Source: 62-47 sp044463945
GTDB taxonomy: Bacteria > Pseudomonadota > Alphaproteobacteria > Rhizobiales > Xanthobacteraceae
Length of the DNA stretch: 64,000 bases
Reading direction: 5' to 3'
Assembly: GCA_044463945.1 (NCBI GenBank)
Contig: JBIQLW010000011.1
Coordinates: 30,757 to 94,756 of the forward strand
Position 1 is the first letter of the stretch, and each line of letters begins with the position of its first letter. The notes beneath the pieces were generated by a model. The model was given only the letters and a program-made list of their open reading frames with translations. It was not told where the DNA came from and ran no database searches. Positions 36,759-45,943 of this stretch are shown piece by piece. Position numbers and translations under genes: made by a program.

Positions 36759-39023
36759 ATGGGGCGGATGTTCGGGATCAAGTCACGCTTGCGCCGCTTC
36801 GCGCGACGGCATCCGCGCCTGCATTTCGCGTTGCGCGCGTTCGTCCTGTTCTCGGCGGCCTTCGGCGGCGCCTATGGATTCATCGCCGGCAGCCGGTCGG
36901 CGAATTCCGGCTACAATCCCCATGCCTTCGCGATCGGCGCCAGCTTCCTGTTCGCGCTGGCCTGCGTCGGCCTCGCGCTGACCAGTATGCGGCTGCGCTG
37001 GGTGCGCCGGAAGCTGCGCGCCGTCATGCTGCGCAACGAGGCGCTGGTCGATCGCAACTGGGAGCTGAAGGAGGCGGAGGAGCGCGCCCGCATCCTGTTC
37101 GAATCGCAGGGCGACCTCGTGGTGCTGCGGCAGATCGACGGCACCATCGATTTCGTCAACGACGCCTATTGCGCGCTGGCAGGGCAGCCGCGCGAGACGC
37201 TGCTCGGCACCCAATTCACGCTTCCGGTGCTGGAACAGGGCAGCATCGTCACCGATTCCGCCGGCACCCGCATCCACGACCAGAAGATCGCGACCGCGAC
37301 CGGCGCGCGCTGGATCAGCTGGCGCGAAGGCATCGTGCGGCCGGACGCCGGCCAGCCGGCCGCCCTGCAATACGTCGGGCGCGACGTCACCGACCGCGCC
37401 GAGACCGAGCGCGCGCTGAGCGAGGCGCGTGACCACGCCGACGCCGCCAGCCGCGCCAAGTCGCGCTTCCTGGCGATGGTGTCGCACGAAATCCGCACGC
37501 CCTTGAACGGCATCATCGGCATGAACGGGCTATTGCTCGACACCGCGCTGACGCCGGAGCAGACCACCTACGCCGAGGCGGTCCGCACCTCCGGCGAATC
37601 GCTGTTGGCGCTGATCGAGGAACTGCTCGACTTCTCCAGGATCGAGGCCGGCAAGTTCGATCTCGAACAGCGGCCGTTCGTGCTTGCCGACCTGATCGAA
37701 GGGGTCACCGAGCTGCTGGCGCCGCGCGCGCAACTGCGCGATCTCGAAATCGCCGCCTATGTCGATGAGCGGCTGCCGGCGCGGGTCATCGGCGACGCCG
37801 CGCGGCTGCGGCAGGTGCTGCTCAATCTCGCCGGCAACGCCATCAAGTTCACCGAGAGGGGCGGCGTCGCGCTGATGGTCGAGCCCGGCGGCGCGCCGGG
37901 CGAGGTGCTGTTCATGGTGCGCGACACCGGCATCGGCATCGCGGCGGAGGCGCAGACGCGCATCTTCCGCGACTTCGAGCAGGCCGACGAGCGCATCGCG
38001 CAGAACTACGGCGGCACCGGCCTGGGCTTAAGCATCAGCGAGCGCATCGTCCGCCGCATGGGCGGGCACATCGCGCTCGACAGCGTCGCCGGCAAGGGTT
38101 CGACGTTCTCGTTCGCGATTCTCCTGCCCGGCGCCGGCGACGGCGATGACGGCGGCGGCAAGACGCGGGCCGACGACATCCCCGATCTCGCCGGACGATC
38201 GGTGATGCTGGTGGCGCCGCAGAGCATCGAAGCCTCGCTCGTTGCAAAGCGTCTTCAGCGCTGGGGCGCGCAGACCTGCACGCTGTCCGATCCCGCCGCC
38301 GCCCGCGCGCTGCTGCCGGAGCGCGCGTGGCACGCGATCCTGATCGACGCCGCCATCGAGCCGGCCGAGGCCGGCGCGCTGGCGCTGGCCGCAGAGTCCC
38401 ATGCCGCGCACCGCATCGTCATGTTCACGCCGGCGATGCGGCAGATGTATCGCCAGCCGGCCAAGGGGCACTTCACCGGCTACCTGGTGAAGCCGCTGCG
38501 CGCGGCCTCGCTGGCCAGCCGCCTGAGCGCGCCGCCGCAATCGCCGGGCGGCGCGCTCAGCGAGCTTGAGGCCGAGGACGGCGCAGCGGGCGCGGCGGGA
38601 GAACCGGCGGCGCGGCGCGGGCTGTCGGTCCTGGTCGCCGAGGACAACGAGATCAATGCGCTGTTGATGCGCGCGCTGCTCGCCCGCCTCGGACATCGGG
38701 TGGTCGTCACCACCAACGGCGGCGCGGCGGTGGACTCGTGGCTGGCGGCGCGCGCGGCCGGCCAGCCTTACGATCTGGTGCTGATGGATATCCAGATGCC
38801 GGAGGTCAGCGGCATCGAGGCGACCCGGCGCATCCGGGCGAGCGAGGCCGGACAAAGCGGGCCGCGCACCCCCATCGTCGCCCTCACCGCCAATGCCGGC
38901 GAGGACGACCGCGACGCCTGTTTCGAGGCCGGCATGGACAGCTTTCTGGTCAAGCCGCTCGACCGCGAAAAACTCGTCGAGGCGATATCGACGCTCGTTC
39001 TGTCGCGGCACCTCGCCGCCTGA
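36759..39023 (+). CDS. Hybrid sensor histidine kinase / response regulator
   Basis: A 754-residue membrane kinase with no assigned signal. Two transmembrane helices (about 23-44 and 57-78), a PAS domain (about 108-215), HisKA with the phospho-His243 in MVSHEIRTPLNG, an ATPase domain (N-box NLAGNAIKF, G-boxes DTGIGIA and GGTGLGLS), then two receiver domains. The first (about 478-590) has Asp530 but lacks the paired acidic residues, so it looks degenerate. The second (about 622-745) is complete: EDN, Asp677 in LMDIQMP, Lys732. No HPt domain is fused. The cognate regulator is not in this window. Confidence 0.92.
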   Translation: MGRMFGIKSRLRRFARRHPRLHFALRAFVLFSAAFGGAYGFIAGSRSANSGYNPHAFAIGASFLFALACVGLALTSMRLRWVRRKLRAVMLRNEALVDRNWELKEAEERARILFESQGDLVVLRQIDGTIDFVNDAYCALAGQPRETLLGTQFTLPVLEQGSIVTDSAGTRIHDQKIATATGARWISWREGIVRPDAGQPAALQYVGRDVTDRAETERALSEARDHADAASRAKSRFLAMVSHEIRTPLNGIIGMNGLLLDTALTPEQTTYAEAVRTSGESLLALIEELLDFSRIEAGKFDLEQRPFVLADLIEGVTELLAPRAQLRDLEIAAYVDERLPARVIGDAARLRQVLLNLAGNAIKFTERGGVALMVEPGGAPGEVLFMVRDTGIGIAAEAQTRIFRDFEQADERIAQNYGGTGLGLSISERIVRRMGGHIALDSVAGKGSTFSFAILLPGAGDGDDGGGKTRADDIPDLAGRSVMLVAPQSIEASLVAKRLQRWGAQTCTLSDPAAARALLPERAWHAILIDAAIEPAEAGALALAAESHAAHRIVMFTPAMRQMYRQPAKGHFTGYLVKPLRAASLASRLSAPPQSPGGALSELEAEDGAAGAAGEPAARRGLSVLVAEDNEINALLMRALLARLGHRVVVTTNGGAAVDSWLAARAAGQPYDLVLMDIQMPEVSGIEATRRIRASEAGQSGPRTPIVALTANAGEDDRDACFEAGMDSFLVKPLDREKLVEAISTLVLSRHLAA

Positions 39024-39042
39024 CGCCGGCGCGCAACGGCGT

Positions 39043-39996
39043 TTACAGCCGGCGCAGCGCCACCGTCTCGACGACGTGGTCGGCGCCCTTCTTGAGGATC
39101 AGCGTCGCGCGCGGGCGCGTCGGCAGGATGTTGTCTTCGAGGTTGGCGAGGTTGGTGCGCTCCCAGATCGCCAGCGCGGTCGCGGTGGCTTCCTCGTCCG
39201 ACAGCGGCGCGTAGCGATGGAAGTAGGACCGCGGATCGTGGAACGCGGTGTCGCGCAGCGCCAGGAAGCGCTTGACGTACCACTTGCGCAGCACCGGCTC
39301 GTCGGCATCGATATAGACCGAGAAATCGAAGAAGTCCGACACCACCGGAACGGCCTTGCCGTCGCGCGGCAGCTTGCCGGTTTGCAGGACGTTGACGCCC
39401 TCGACGATCAGGATGTCGGGACGATCGACCTCGATCCACTGGTTCGGGATGATGTCGTAGGTCAGATGCGAATAGACCGGCGCGCGGACCTGACGCCGCC
39501 CCGACTTGATGTCGCTGAGGAAGGCGAGCAGTTTTTGCAGATCGTAGCTTTCGGGAAAGCCCTTCTTCTGCATGAGACCCTGCCGCTCAAGAACGGCGTT
39601 GGGAAACAGGAAGCCGTCGGTGGTCACCAGATCGACCTTCGGCCGCGGCGACCAGCGCGCCAAGAGCGCCTGCAGCACGCGCGCGGTGGTGGATTTGCCG
39701 ACCGCGACCGAGCCGGCGACGCCGATGATGTAGGGGACCTTGCGGTCCTCGATGCCGAGGAACTGGCGCTGCGCCATAAACAGCCGCTGGGTGGCATCGA
39801 CGTAGATCGCCAACAGGCGCGACAGCGGCAGATAGATTTCCTCGACCTCGTGCAGGTCGAGGCGATCGTACATCGAGCGCAGCGCCGCGATCTCGTCGGC
39901 GGCCAGCGTCATCGGCATGTCGTCGCGCAGCTTCGCCCACTGCTGCCGCGAAAAGAGCCGGTAGGGATTGTATTGCTGCTCCAGCCGCGCATCCAT
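39043..39996 (-). CDS. coaA: Pantothenate kinase (type I, CoaA)
   Basis: First committed step of CoA synthesis. 317 residues, P-loop GVAGSVAVGKST, TTDGFLFPNAVL, KKGFPESYD, APVYSHLTYDI and VEGVNVLQ, all CoaA-specific. It ends 19 bases from the convergent hybrid kinase. It follows hisE in the same direction, as commonly in alphaproteobacteria. Confidence 0.97.
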   Translation of the reverse strand: MDARLEQQYNPYRLFSRQQWAKLRDDMPMTLAADEIAALRSMYDRLDLHEVEEIYLPLSRLLAIYVDATQRLFMAQRQFLGIEDRKVPYIIGVAGSVAVGKSTTARVLQALLARWSPRPKVDLVTTDGFLFPNAVLERQGLMQKKGFPESYDLQKLLAFLSDIKSGRRQVRAPVYSHLTYDIIPNQWIEVDRPDILIVEGVNVLQTGKLPRDGKAVPVVSDFFDFSVYIDADEPVLRKWYVKRFLALRDTAFHDPRSYFHRYAPLSDEEATATALAIWERTNLANLEDNILPTRPRATLILKKGADHVVETVALRRL

Positions 39997-40014
39997 GGCG
40001 CGCCTCCAAAGGGT

Positions 40015-40338
40015 TCAGTCGCGCGGGCGCGCGGCTTTTTCTTCCAGCCCGGACATCGACGTGCGTTGCGCCAGCGCCGCTTCGACGTCGTCGAGCGTCA
40101 CGCCGCGCGACTTCAGCACCACCAGCAGATGAAACAGAAGATCGGCGCTTTCGGCAACGAGATGGTCGCGGTCGTTCTCCACCGTCGCGATCACCGTCTC
40201 GATGGCTTCCTCGCCGAGCTTCTTGGCGCAATGCTCCGGCCCCTTGTCGAGCAGCTTGCGGGTATAGGACTTCTCGCCGCCGGACGCCGCGCGGGCGTCG
40301 ATGATCGCTGCGAGATCGTGAAGGGTGAAACGGGCCAT
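40015..40338 (-). CDS. hisE: Phosphoribosyl-ATP pyrophosphatase
   Basis: Second step of histidine synthesis, hydrolysing PR-ATP to PR-AMP. 107 residues with KSYTRKLLDKG, CAKKLGEEAIETVIA and the metal-binding ESADLLFHLLVVL helix. I chose ATG 40338 (MARFTLHD) over 40353, which adds five residues. Separate from HisI, as usual in this group; hisI is not in the window. Confidence 0.95.
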   Translation of the reverse strand: MARFTLHDLAAIIDARAASGGEKSYTRKLLDKGPEHCAKKLGEEAIETVIATVENDRDHLVAESADLLFHLLVVLKSRGVTLDDVEAALAQRTSMSGLEEKAARPRD

Positions 40339-40392
40339 GGCGGTTTCTAGCATTTCGGACCGGGGCGCGGGAGCCCAAACTCCGGCCTTGGT

Positions 40393-41169
40393 TTACGGAT
40401 CGAGCCGCATCGGCAGCCCGGCGCGGGCCATGTGCTCCTTGGCCTCGCGAATGGTGAACTCGCCGAAATGGAAGATCGACGCCGCCAGCACCGCCGTGGC
40501 GTGGCCGTCACGGATGCCGGCGACCAGGTGATCGAGATTGCCGACCCCGCCGGACGCGATCACCGGGACGGGGATACCGTCCGCGATGGTGCGGGTCAGG
40601 TCGATATCGAAGCCGGAGCGGGTGCCGTCGCGGTCCATCGAAGTCAGCAGGATTTCGCCGGCGCCGAGCGCCACCACTTCCTGCGCATATTCGATGGCGT
40701 CGATGCCGGTGGACTTGCGCCCGCCGTGGGTGAAAATCTCCCAGCGGTCCGAGCCGCCGGCGCGCTTGACGCGCTTGGCGTCGATGGCGACGACGATGCA
40801 CTGGTCGCCGAACTTCTCCGCCGCCTCTTTGACGAACTCGCGCCGCGCCACCGCCGCGCTGTTGATCGACACCTTGTCCGCGCCGGATTTCAGCAGCACG
40901 CGGATGTCGTCGACGGTGCGCACGCCGCCGCCGACCGTCACCGGCATGAAGCAGGCCTCGGCGGTGCGGCGGACCACGTCCAGCATGGTGCCGCGATTCT
41001 CGTGGGTCGCGGTGATGTCGAGGAAGCACAACTCGTCGGCGCCGGCGGCGTCGTAGGCGATGGCCGCTTCCACCGGATCGCCGGCATCGCGCAGGTTGAC
41101 GAAGTTCACGCCCTTGACGACGCGACCATCTTTAACATCCAGGCAGGGAATGACGCGCACCTTGAACAT
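40393..41169 (-). CDS. hisF: Imidazole glycerol phosphate synthase subunit HisF
   Basis: Cyclase half of the HisF-HisH complex. 258 residues: VIPCLDVKDGRVVKG carries the first catalytic Asp, VGGGVRTVDDI and VVAIDAKR follow (second Asp), and LLTSMDRDGTRSG and IASGGVGN near the phosphate sites. Sits 10 bases beyond hisA in the operon. Confidence 0.97.
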   Translation of the reverse strand: MFKVRVIPCLDVKDGRVVKGVNFVNLRDAGDPVEAAIAYDAAGADELCFLDITATHENRGTMLDVVRRTAEACFMPVTVGGGVRTVDDIRVLLKSGADKVSINSAAVARREFVKEAAEKFGDQCIVVAIDAKRVKRAGGSDRWEIFTHGGRKSTGIDAIEYAQEVVALGAGEILLTSMDRDGTRSGFDIDLTRTIADGIPVPVIASGGVGNLDHLVAGIRDGHATAVLAASIFHFGEFTIREAKEHMARAGLPMRLDP

Positions 41170-41179
41170 GCGATGCTCC

Positions 41180-41917
41180 TCAAGCCGCGCACGCGGCGCG
41201 GATCAGCGCCAGTGCGGCGGCGGGATCGACCCGCCCGTCATAGAGCGCACGGCCGGCGATCGCGCCCGCGAGCTTTTTCGCACGCGGCGACAGCATCGCC
41301 TCGATCTCCGCGATCGAGGCGAGGCCGCCGGAGGCGATCACCGGAATCGAGATGCTGTCCGCCAGCGCGATGGTGGCGTCGAGGTTGAGGCCCTTGAGCA
41401 GTCCGTCGCGGGCGATATCGGTGAAGATGATCGCGGCGACGCCGGCGTCCTCGAAGCGGCGCGCGATCTCCAGCGCGGTGACCGTCGAGGTTTCCGCCCA
41501 GCCCTCCACCGCCACCTTGCCGTCGCGCGCGTCGAGGCCGACCGCGACCCGGCCGGGGAATTTGGCTGCCGCTTCCCTGACGAACGTAGGATCGCGCACC
41601 GCCGCGGTGCCGATGATGACGCGGGCGATGCCCTTGGCCAGCCATGCTTCCACCGTCGCCAGATCGCGGATGCCGCCGCCGAGCTGCACCGGCATCTTGA
41701 TCGCCTTCAGCATCGCCTCGACCGCCTGCGCATTCATCGGCTTGCCGGCGAAGGCACCGTCGAGATCGACGACGTGCAGATACTCGAACCCCTGCGCTTC
41801 GAAACTGCGCGCCTGCGCCGCGGGATCGAGATTGAACACGGTGGCGCGCGCCATGTCGCCCTGCTCTAAGCGCACGCACTGGCCGTTCTTGAGATCGATG
41901 GCGGGAAAGAGGATCAC
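41180..41917 (-). CDS. hisA: ProFAR isomerase (HisA)
   Basis: Isomerises ProFAR to PRFAR; TIM barrel related to HisF. 245 residues with LFPAIDLKNGQCVRL (catalytic Asp), QLGGGIRD, VGLDARDG, FTDIARDG and IASGGLAS. The GTG at 41917 overlaps the hisH stop as GTGA, giving the usual short N terminus; an ATG three codons upstream (41926) is also possible. Confidence 0.96.
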   Translation of the reverse strand: MILFPAIDLKNGQCVRLEQGDMARATVFNLDPAAQARSFEAQGFEYLHVVDLDGAFAGKPMNAQAVEAMLKAIKMPVQLGGGIRDLATVEAWLAKGIARVIIGTAAVRDPTFVREAAAKFPGRVAVGLDARDGKVAVEGWAETSTVTALEIARRFEDAGVAAIIFTDIARDGLLKGLNLDATIALADSISIPVIASGGLASIAEIEAMLSPRAKKLAGAIAGRALYDGRVDPAAALALIRAACAA

Positions 41918-42564
41918 GGCTTCCACTTCAGGAAATTGGCGATCAGCGCCAGCCCGAAGCGCTGGCTCTTTTCGGGATGGAACTGGGTGCCGATGGCGGT
42001 GTCCTTGCCGACCATCGCGGTCACCGGGCCGCCGTAGTCGGCGCGCGCCAGCACGTCGGCCTCGTCCGCCGCGTTGAGATGATAGGAATGGACGAAATAG
42101 GCGTGGCGGCCTTTCGGTCCGAGCGGCAACTTTTCAAGCACCGGATGATCGCGCACCACGTCGAGCGTGTTCCAGCCCATGTGCGGAATCTTCAGGCCCT
42201 CGTCGCGCGGCGCGATTTTCTCGACGTCGCCGCCGATCCAGTCAAGGCCGTCGGTGGTGACGTTCTCCTTGCCGCGCGTCGCCATCAACTGCATCCCGAC
42301 GCAGATGCCGAAGAACGGCCGCGCCTTGACCCGCACCGCCTCGGTCATCGCCTCGATCATGCCGTCGAGTGCATCCAGCCCCTTGCGGCAGTCGGCGAAG
42401 GCGCCGACGCCGGGCAGCACGATGCGGTCGGCGCGAAACACCGCGTCGGGATCGCGCGTCACCACGACGGCTTCGGGACTCTCAAGGCTGCGGGCGGCGC
42501 GCTCGAACGCCTTGGCGGCGGAATGCAGGTTGCCGGAGCCGTAGTCGATAATGGCGACGCTCAC
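41914..42564 (-). CDS. hisH: Imidazole glycerol phosphate synthase glutaminase subunit HisH
   Basis: Supplies ammonia from glutamine to HisF. 216 residues, class I glutamine amidotransferase: IIDYGSGNLHS, LPGVGAF, the nucleophile Cys in GICVGMQLM, and the catalytic His-Glu in QFHPEKS. Starts inside the stop of the DUF2628 gene (ATGA) and overlaps hisA, so the operon is tightly coupled. Confidence 0.97.
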   Translation of the reverse strand: MSVAIIDYGSGNLHSAAKAFERAARSLESPEAVVVTRDPDAVFRADRIVLPGVGAFADCRKGLDALDGMIEAMTEAVRVKARPFFGICVGMQLMATRGKENVTTDGLDWIGGDVEKIAPRDEGLKIPHMGWNTLDVVRDHPVLEKLPLGPKGRHAYFVHSYHLNAADEADVLARADYGGPVTAMVGKDTAIGTQFHPEKSQRFGLALIANFLKWKP

Positions 42565-43097
42565 GTCGAGCTCCCCGGATGCGGAAACAGCCCGACGATG
42601 CCCGATGGCGGCGGTGGTGGCGGCGGCCGCGACAACGATTGCGCCGGAGCGTCGCGGGTCGGCGGCGGCGCGCCGCGATCGACCGGGCCGCGCTCGTCGA
42701 ACGGATCGTTTCGCCGCGCGGACCAGCGCTCGAAGAACCGCCGCTCGGCCTCATCCACGTCCCGCGCGGCGACGACATCGAGTTGCCGCCATTTGCCGCG
42801 CGACAGGGTCCAGCGCCGCAGGCTCGTGGCTTCCAGCCCCATCAGCAAGGAGATCAGCAACAGCACGCACAGGCTGGTGCCGCCGTCGACGCGCGACACG
42901 CCGAGGAAAACGCTGACGCCGGCCATCAGCACGACATAGCCGAGCAGCGCCCACCACAGCCGATGGTACAGCAGCCAGAAGCCGCCGAACACGAAGGCCC
43001 AGACGTTGAAGCCGTCGCGCACCAGCACCACGCGGTCGCCGATGGCCCGCGCGTCGGCGCCCGCAAGTCGTGGCCCATGCACCGTATAGATACGCAT
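42561..43097 (-). CDS. DUF2628 membrane protein in his operon
   Basis: A 178-residue protein of unknown function. It begins MRIYTVHGPRL, followed by the FNVWAFVFGGFWLLYHRLW motif of DUF2628 and two or three membrane helices (about 31-44, 47-67, 78-90). The C-terminal third is hydrophilic, ending in a long proline run (SRPPPPPPPSG). Its position between hisB and hisH is conserved in relatives, and the ATGA overlap with hisH means co-translation; a direct histidine role is not shown. Confidence 0.85.
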   Translation of the reverse strand: MRIYTVHGPRLAGADARAIGDRVVLVRDGFNVWAFVFGGFWLLYHRLWWALLGYVVLMAGVSVFLGVSRVDGGTSLCVLLLISLLMGLEATSLRRWTLSRGKWRQLDVVAARDVDEAERRFFERWSARRNDPFDERGPVDRGAPPPTRDAPAQSLSRPPPPPPPSGIVGLFPHPGSST

Positions 43098-43121
43098 CGC
43101 AGTTCTCCGGCCGTCGTTTCG

Positions 43122-43715
43122 TCAGCCGCCGAGCCGGCCCTTGGTCGAAGGCACCTCGCCGGCGTTGCGCGGATCGATCGCGCAGGCCGCGCGCAGCGCC
43201 CGCGCCAGACCCTTGAAGCAGGATTCGGCGATATGGTGGCTGTTGTCGCCGTACAGCGTCTCGACATGCAGCGTCACGCCGGCGTTCATGGCGAAGGCGT
43301 TGAACCACTCGCGCACCAGTTCGGTGTCGAACTCGCCGATCTTGTCGCGCGGGAAGTCCGCCTTGAACACCAGTACCGGGCGGCCGGAAATGTCGATCAC
43401 CACCCGCGTCAGCGTCTCGTCCATCGGCATGTGGACCGAGGCGTAGCGGGTGATCCCCGCCATGTCGCCGAGCGCCTGCCGGACCGCCTGCCCGAGCGCG
43501 ATGCCGACGTCCTCGGTGGTGTGGTGAAAATCGATGTGGAGGTCGCCCGCCGCCTTCACGGTCAGATCGATGCGGGAATGGCGGGCCAGAAGATCGAGCA
43601 TATGGTCGAAGAAGCCGATTCCGGTCGCGATATCGGACGCGCCCGCGCCATCGAGGTTGATGGCGACCTCGATGTCGGTTTCCTTGGTCTTGCGCTTGAT
43701 CGTGGCCGTCCGCAT
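43122..43715 (-). CDS. hisB: Imidazoleglycerol-phosphate dehydratase
   Basis: Sixth step of histidine synthesis; monofunctional form without the phosphatase domain. 197 residues with the duplicated metal motifs GFFDHMLDLLARH / DLHIDFHHTTEDVG and GDNSHHIAESCFKGLARAL. The start at 43715 (MRTATIKRKT) is family-like; the frame opens 15 codons earlier. It is the first gene of the his block here; a family A repeat lies upstream. Confidence 0.97.
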   Translation of the reverse strand: MRTATIKRKTKETDIEVAINLDGAGASDIATGIGFFDHMLDLLARHSRIDLTVKAAGDLHIDFHHTTEDVGIALGQAVRQALGDMAGITRYASVHMPMDETLTRVVIDISGRPVLVFKADFPRDKIGEFDTELVREWFNAFAMNAGVTLHVETLYGDNSHHIAESCFKGLARALRAACAIDPRNAGEVPSTKGRLGG

Positions 43716-43740
43716 GGAAGGGCTCTCCGCATCCTCTAGG

Positions 43741-43792
43741 TTTTGACGCGTTTTCTTCACGCGAACCGCATCCCACTTCGCTCGAAAACGCT
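43741..43792. repeat. Palindromic intergenic repeat, family A, copy 3
   Basis: TTTTGACGCGTTTTCTTCAC... ending in CGCTCGAAAACGCT. It is the longest copy; the copy at 28701-28750 is its near reverse complement. It sits in the divergent gap between hisB and hslV. Confidence 0.85.
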
Positions 43793-43952
43793 TCGGAAAC
43801 GCGCCCTTTTAACAGGCCGCTGCCGCCTTCGCTACCGTGGCAAGCCGGGTTTCGCGGCGGATTGACGGTATGGTGAGCGAAATCGGCCGATCCGCCGCAA
43901 TTGCAACCCTGCCTAGCTGCGCCTAAATCATGGCGCACGAGAAAGGATTTCC

Positions 43953-44534
43953 ATGAACGCATCGCATCCGATGGCCGGCGACGGCGCGCCGCAGGTCTGG
44001 CACGGCACCACCATTCTCACCGTCCGCAAGGGGGGCAAGGTGGTGGTCGGCGGCGACGGACAGGTTTCGATCGGCCAGACCGTCATCAAGTCCAACGCCA
44101 AAAAGGTCCGCAAGCTCGGCAAAGGCGACGTCATCGGCGGCTTCGCCGGCGCCACCGCCGACGCCTTCACGCTGTTCGAGCGGCTGGAAGCCAAGCTGGA
44201 GCAATATCCCGGCCAGCTCACCCGCGCCGCGGTCGAACTGGCCAAGGACTGGCGCACCGACCGTTACCTGCGGCGGCTGGAGGCGATGATGATCGTCGCC
44301 GACAGGGAGGTGTCGCTGGTGCTGACCGGCACCGGCGACGTGCTGGAGCCCGAAGCCGGGGTGATGGCGATCGGCTCCGGCGGCAACTACGCGCTGGCGG
44401 CCGCGCGGGCGCTGATCGACAGCGATCACGACGCCGAGACCATCGTGCGCCGCGCGCTCGACATCGCCGCCGATATCTGCGTCTACACCAACCGCAGCGT
44501 CACCCTCGAAACCCTTGACAGCCAGAGCGCATGA
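43953..44534 (+). CDS. hslV: ATP-dependent protease subunit HslV (ClpQ)
   Basis: Proteasome-like peptidase, works with HslU on misfolded proteins. 193 residues. The catalytic N-terminal threonine is Thr19 in W-H-G-T-T-I-L, so an 18-residue propeptide must be removed, longer than the one-residue processing of E. coli. GGDGQVSIG and IGSGGNYALAAARAL are typical. ATG 43953 is preceded by AAAGGA. It overlaps hslU as ATGA. Confidence 0.97.
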   Translation: MNASHPMAGDGAPQVWHGTTILTVRKGGKVVVGGDGQVSIGQTVIKSNAKKVRKLGKGDVIGGFAGATADAFTLFERLEAKLEQYPGQLTRAAVELAKDWRTDRYLRRLEAMMIVADREVSLVLTGTGDVLEPEAGVMAIGSGGNYALAAARALIDSDHDAETIVRRALDIAADICVYTNRSVTLETLDSQSA

Positions 44535-45835
44535 CCGACTTCTCCCCCCGCGAAATCGTCTCCGAACTCGACCGCTTCATCGTCGGCCAGACCGACGCCA
44601 AGCGCGCCGTCGCCATCGCCCTGCGCAACCGCTGGCGACGCATCCAGTTGACCGGCAGCCTGCGCGACGAGGTGTTGCCGAAGAACATCCTGATGATCGG
44701 CCCGACCGGCGTCGGCAAGACCGAAATCGCGCGCCGCCTCGCCAGGCTCGCGGGCGCGCCGTTCCTGAAAGTCGAGGCCACCAAGTTCACCGAGGTCGGC
44801 TATGTCGGCCGCGACGTCGAGCAGATCGTCCGCGACCTTGTCGAGGTCGGCATCGCGCAGACCCGCGAACGCAAGCGCAAGGACGTGCAGGCGCGCGCCC
44901 AGATCGCCGCCGAGGAACGGGTGCTCGACGCGCTGGTCGGCGGCAACGCCAGCGCGGCGACGCGCGATTCGTTCCGCCGCAAGCTGCGGGCGGGCGAACT
45001 CAACGACAAGGAAATCGAGATCGAGGTGCAGTCCTCGGGCGGAATGCCGATGTTCGAGATTCCGGGGATGCCCGGCGCGCAGATGGGCGCAATCTCGATC
45101 GGCGATATCTTCGGCAAGCTCGGCGGCGGCCGCACCAAGACGCGACGCACCACCGTCGCCGAGTCCCACGAAGTCCTCATCAACGAGGAATCCGACAAGC
45201 TGCTCGACAACGACCAGCTCGTGCAGGAAGCGATCGGCGCGGTCGAGAACAACGGCATCGTGTTTCTCGACGAGATCGACAAGATCTGCGTGCGCGACGG
45301 CGCGCGTGTCGGCGACGTGTCGCGCGAGGGCGTGCAGCGCGACCTCTTGCCGCTGATCGAGGGGACCACCGTCTCCACCAAGCACGGCGCGGTGAAGACC
45401 GACCACATCCTGTTCATCGCGTCCGGCGCGTTCCACATCGCCAAGCCCTCGGACCTGCTGCCGGAATTGCAGGGCCGCCTGCCGATCCGCGTCGAACTGA
45501 ACGCGCTGACGCGCGACGACATGCGCCGCATCCTCACCGAGCCGGAAGCCTCGCTGATCAAGCAGTATGTCGCGCTGATGCAGACCGAGGGCGTGACGCT
45601 GGAGTTCTCCGACGACGCCATCGACGCGCTGGCCGACATCGCGGTCGCGGTCAACGGCTCGGTGGAGAACATCGGCGCGCGGCGCTTGCAGACGGTGATG
45701 GAGCGGGTGCTCGACGAGATTTCGTTCGTCGCGCCCGACCGCAACGGCGAGACCATCCGCCTCGACGCCGCCTATGTGCAGAAGCACGTCGGCGACTTGG
45801 CGAAGAACGCGGATTTGAGCCGGTTTATTTTGTAA
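44531..45835 (+). CDS. hslU: ATP-dependent protease ATPase subunit HslU
   Basis: AAA+ unfoldase that feeds substrates to HslV. 434 residues: PREIVSELDRFIVGQ, Walker A GPTGVGKTE, KFTEVGYVGRDVE (substrate pore), Walker B IVFLDEIDKI, and the C-terminal LSRFIL tail that docks into HslV. Co-translated with hslV. A repeat-rich gap follows, then the convergent smr gene. Confidence 0.97.
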   Translation: MTDFSPREIVSELDRFIVGQTDAKRAVAIALRNRWRRIQLTGSLRDEVLPKNILMIGPTGVGKTEIARRLARLAGAPFLKVEATKFTEVGYVGRDVEQIVRDLVEVGIAQTRERKRKDVQARAQIAAEERVLDALVGGNASAATRDSFRRKLRAGELNDKEIEIEVQSSGGMPMFEIPGMPGAQMGAISIGDIFGKLGGGRTKTRRTTVAESHEVLINEESDKLLDNDQLVQEAIGAVENNGIVFLDEIDKICVRDGARVGDVSREGVQRDLLPLIEGTTVSTKHGAVKTDHILFIASGAFHIAKPSDLLPELQGRLPIRVELNALTRDDMRRILTEPEASLIKQYVALMQTEGVTLEFSDDAIDALADIAVAVNGSVENIGARRLQTVMERVLDEISFVAPDRNGETIRLDAAYVQKHVGDLAKNADLSRFIL

Positions 45836-45837
45836 CG

Positions 45838-45943
45838 CACGGTGCGAAACCGTGTCCCGTCGCAGGGTTCAGCGTTTCGAGCGATTCCGGATCGGCGCCG
45901 CAGCACAAGAGCGCCGCAGCGCATCCGGGACACGGGATGACTC
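45838..45943. repeat. Intergenic repeat, family E, between convergent hslU and smr
   Basis: CACGG-TGCGAAA-CCGTG hairpin, then CGGATCGGCGCCGCAGC and GCATCCGGGACACGGGATGAC. Similar wording (GATCCCGG...GGCGCAGCG...CGGGATACGAC) recurs at 55029-55155. It fills almost the whole gap between the two gene ends. Confidence 0.55.

Noticed and set aside
43901..43928. Heat-shock (sigma-32) promoter TTGCAA-N15-CCTAAAT before hslV
   Set aside because: The spacing is short and the -10 lacks the CCCAT-type core; too weak to list.
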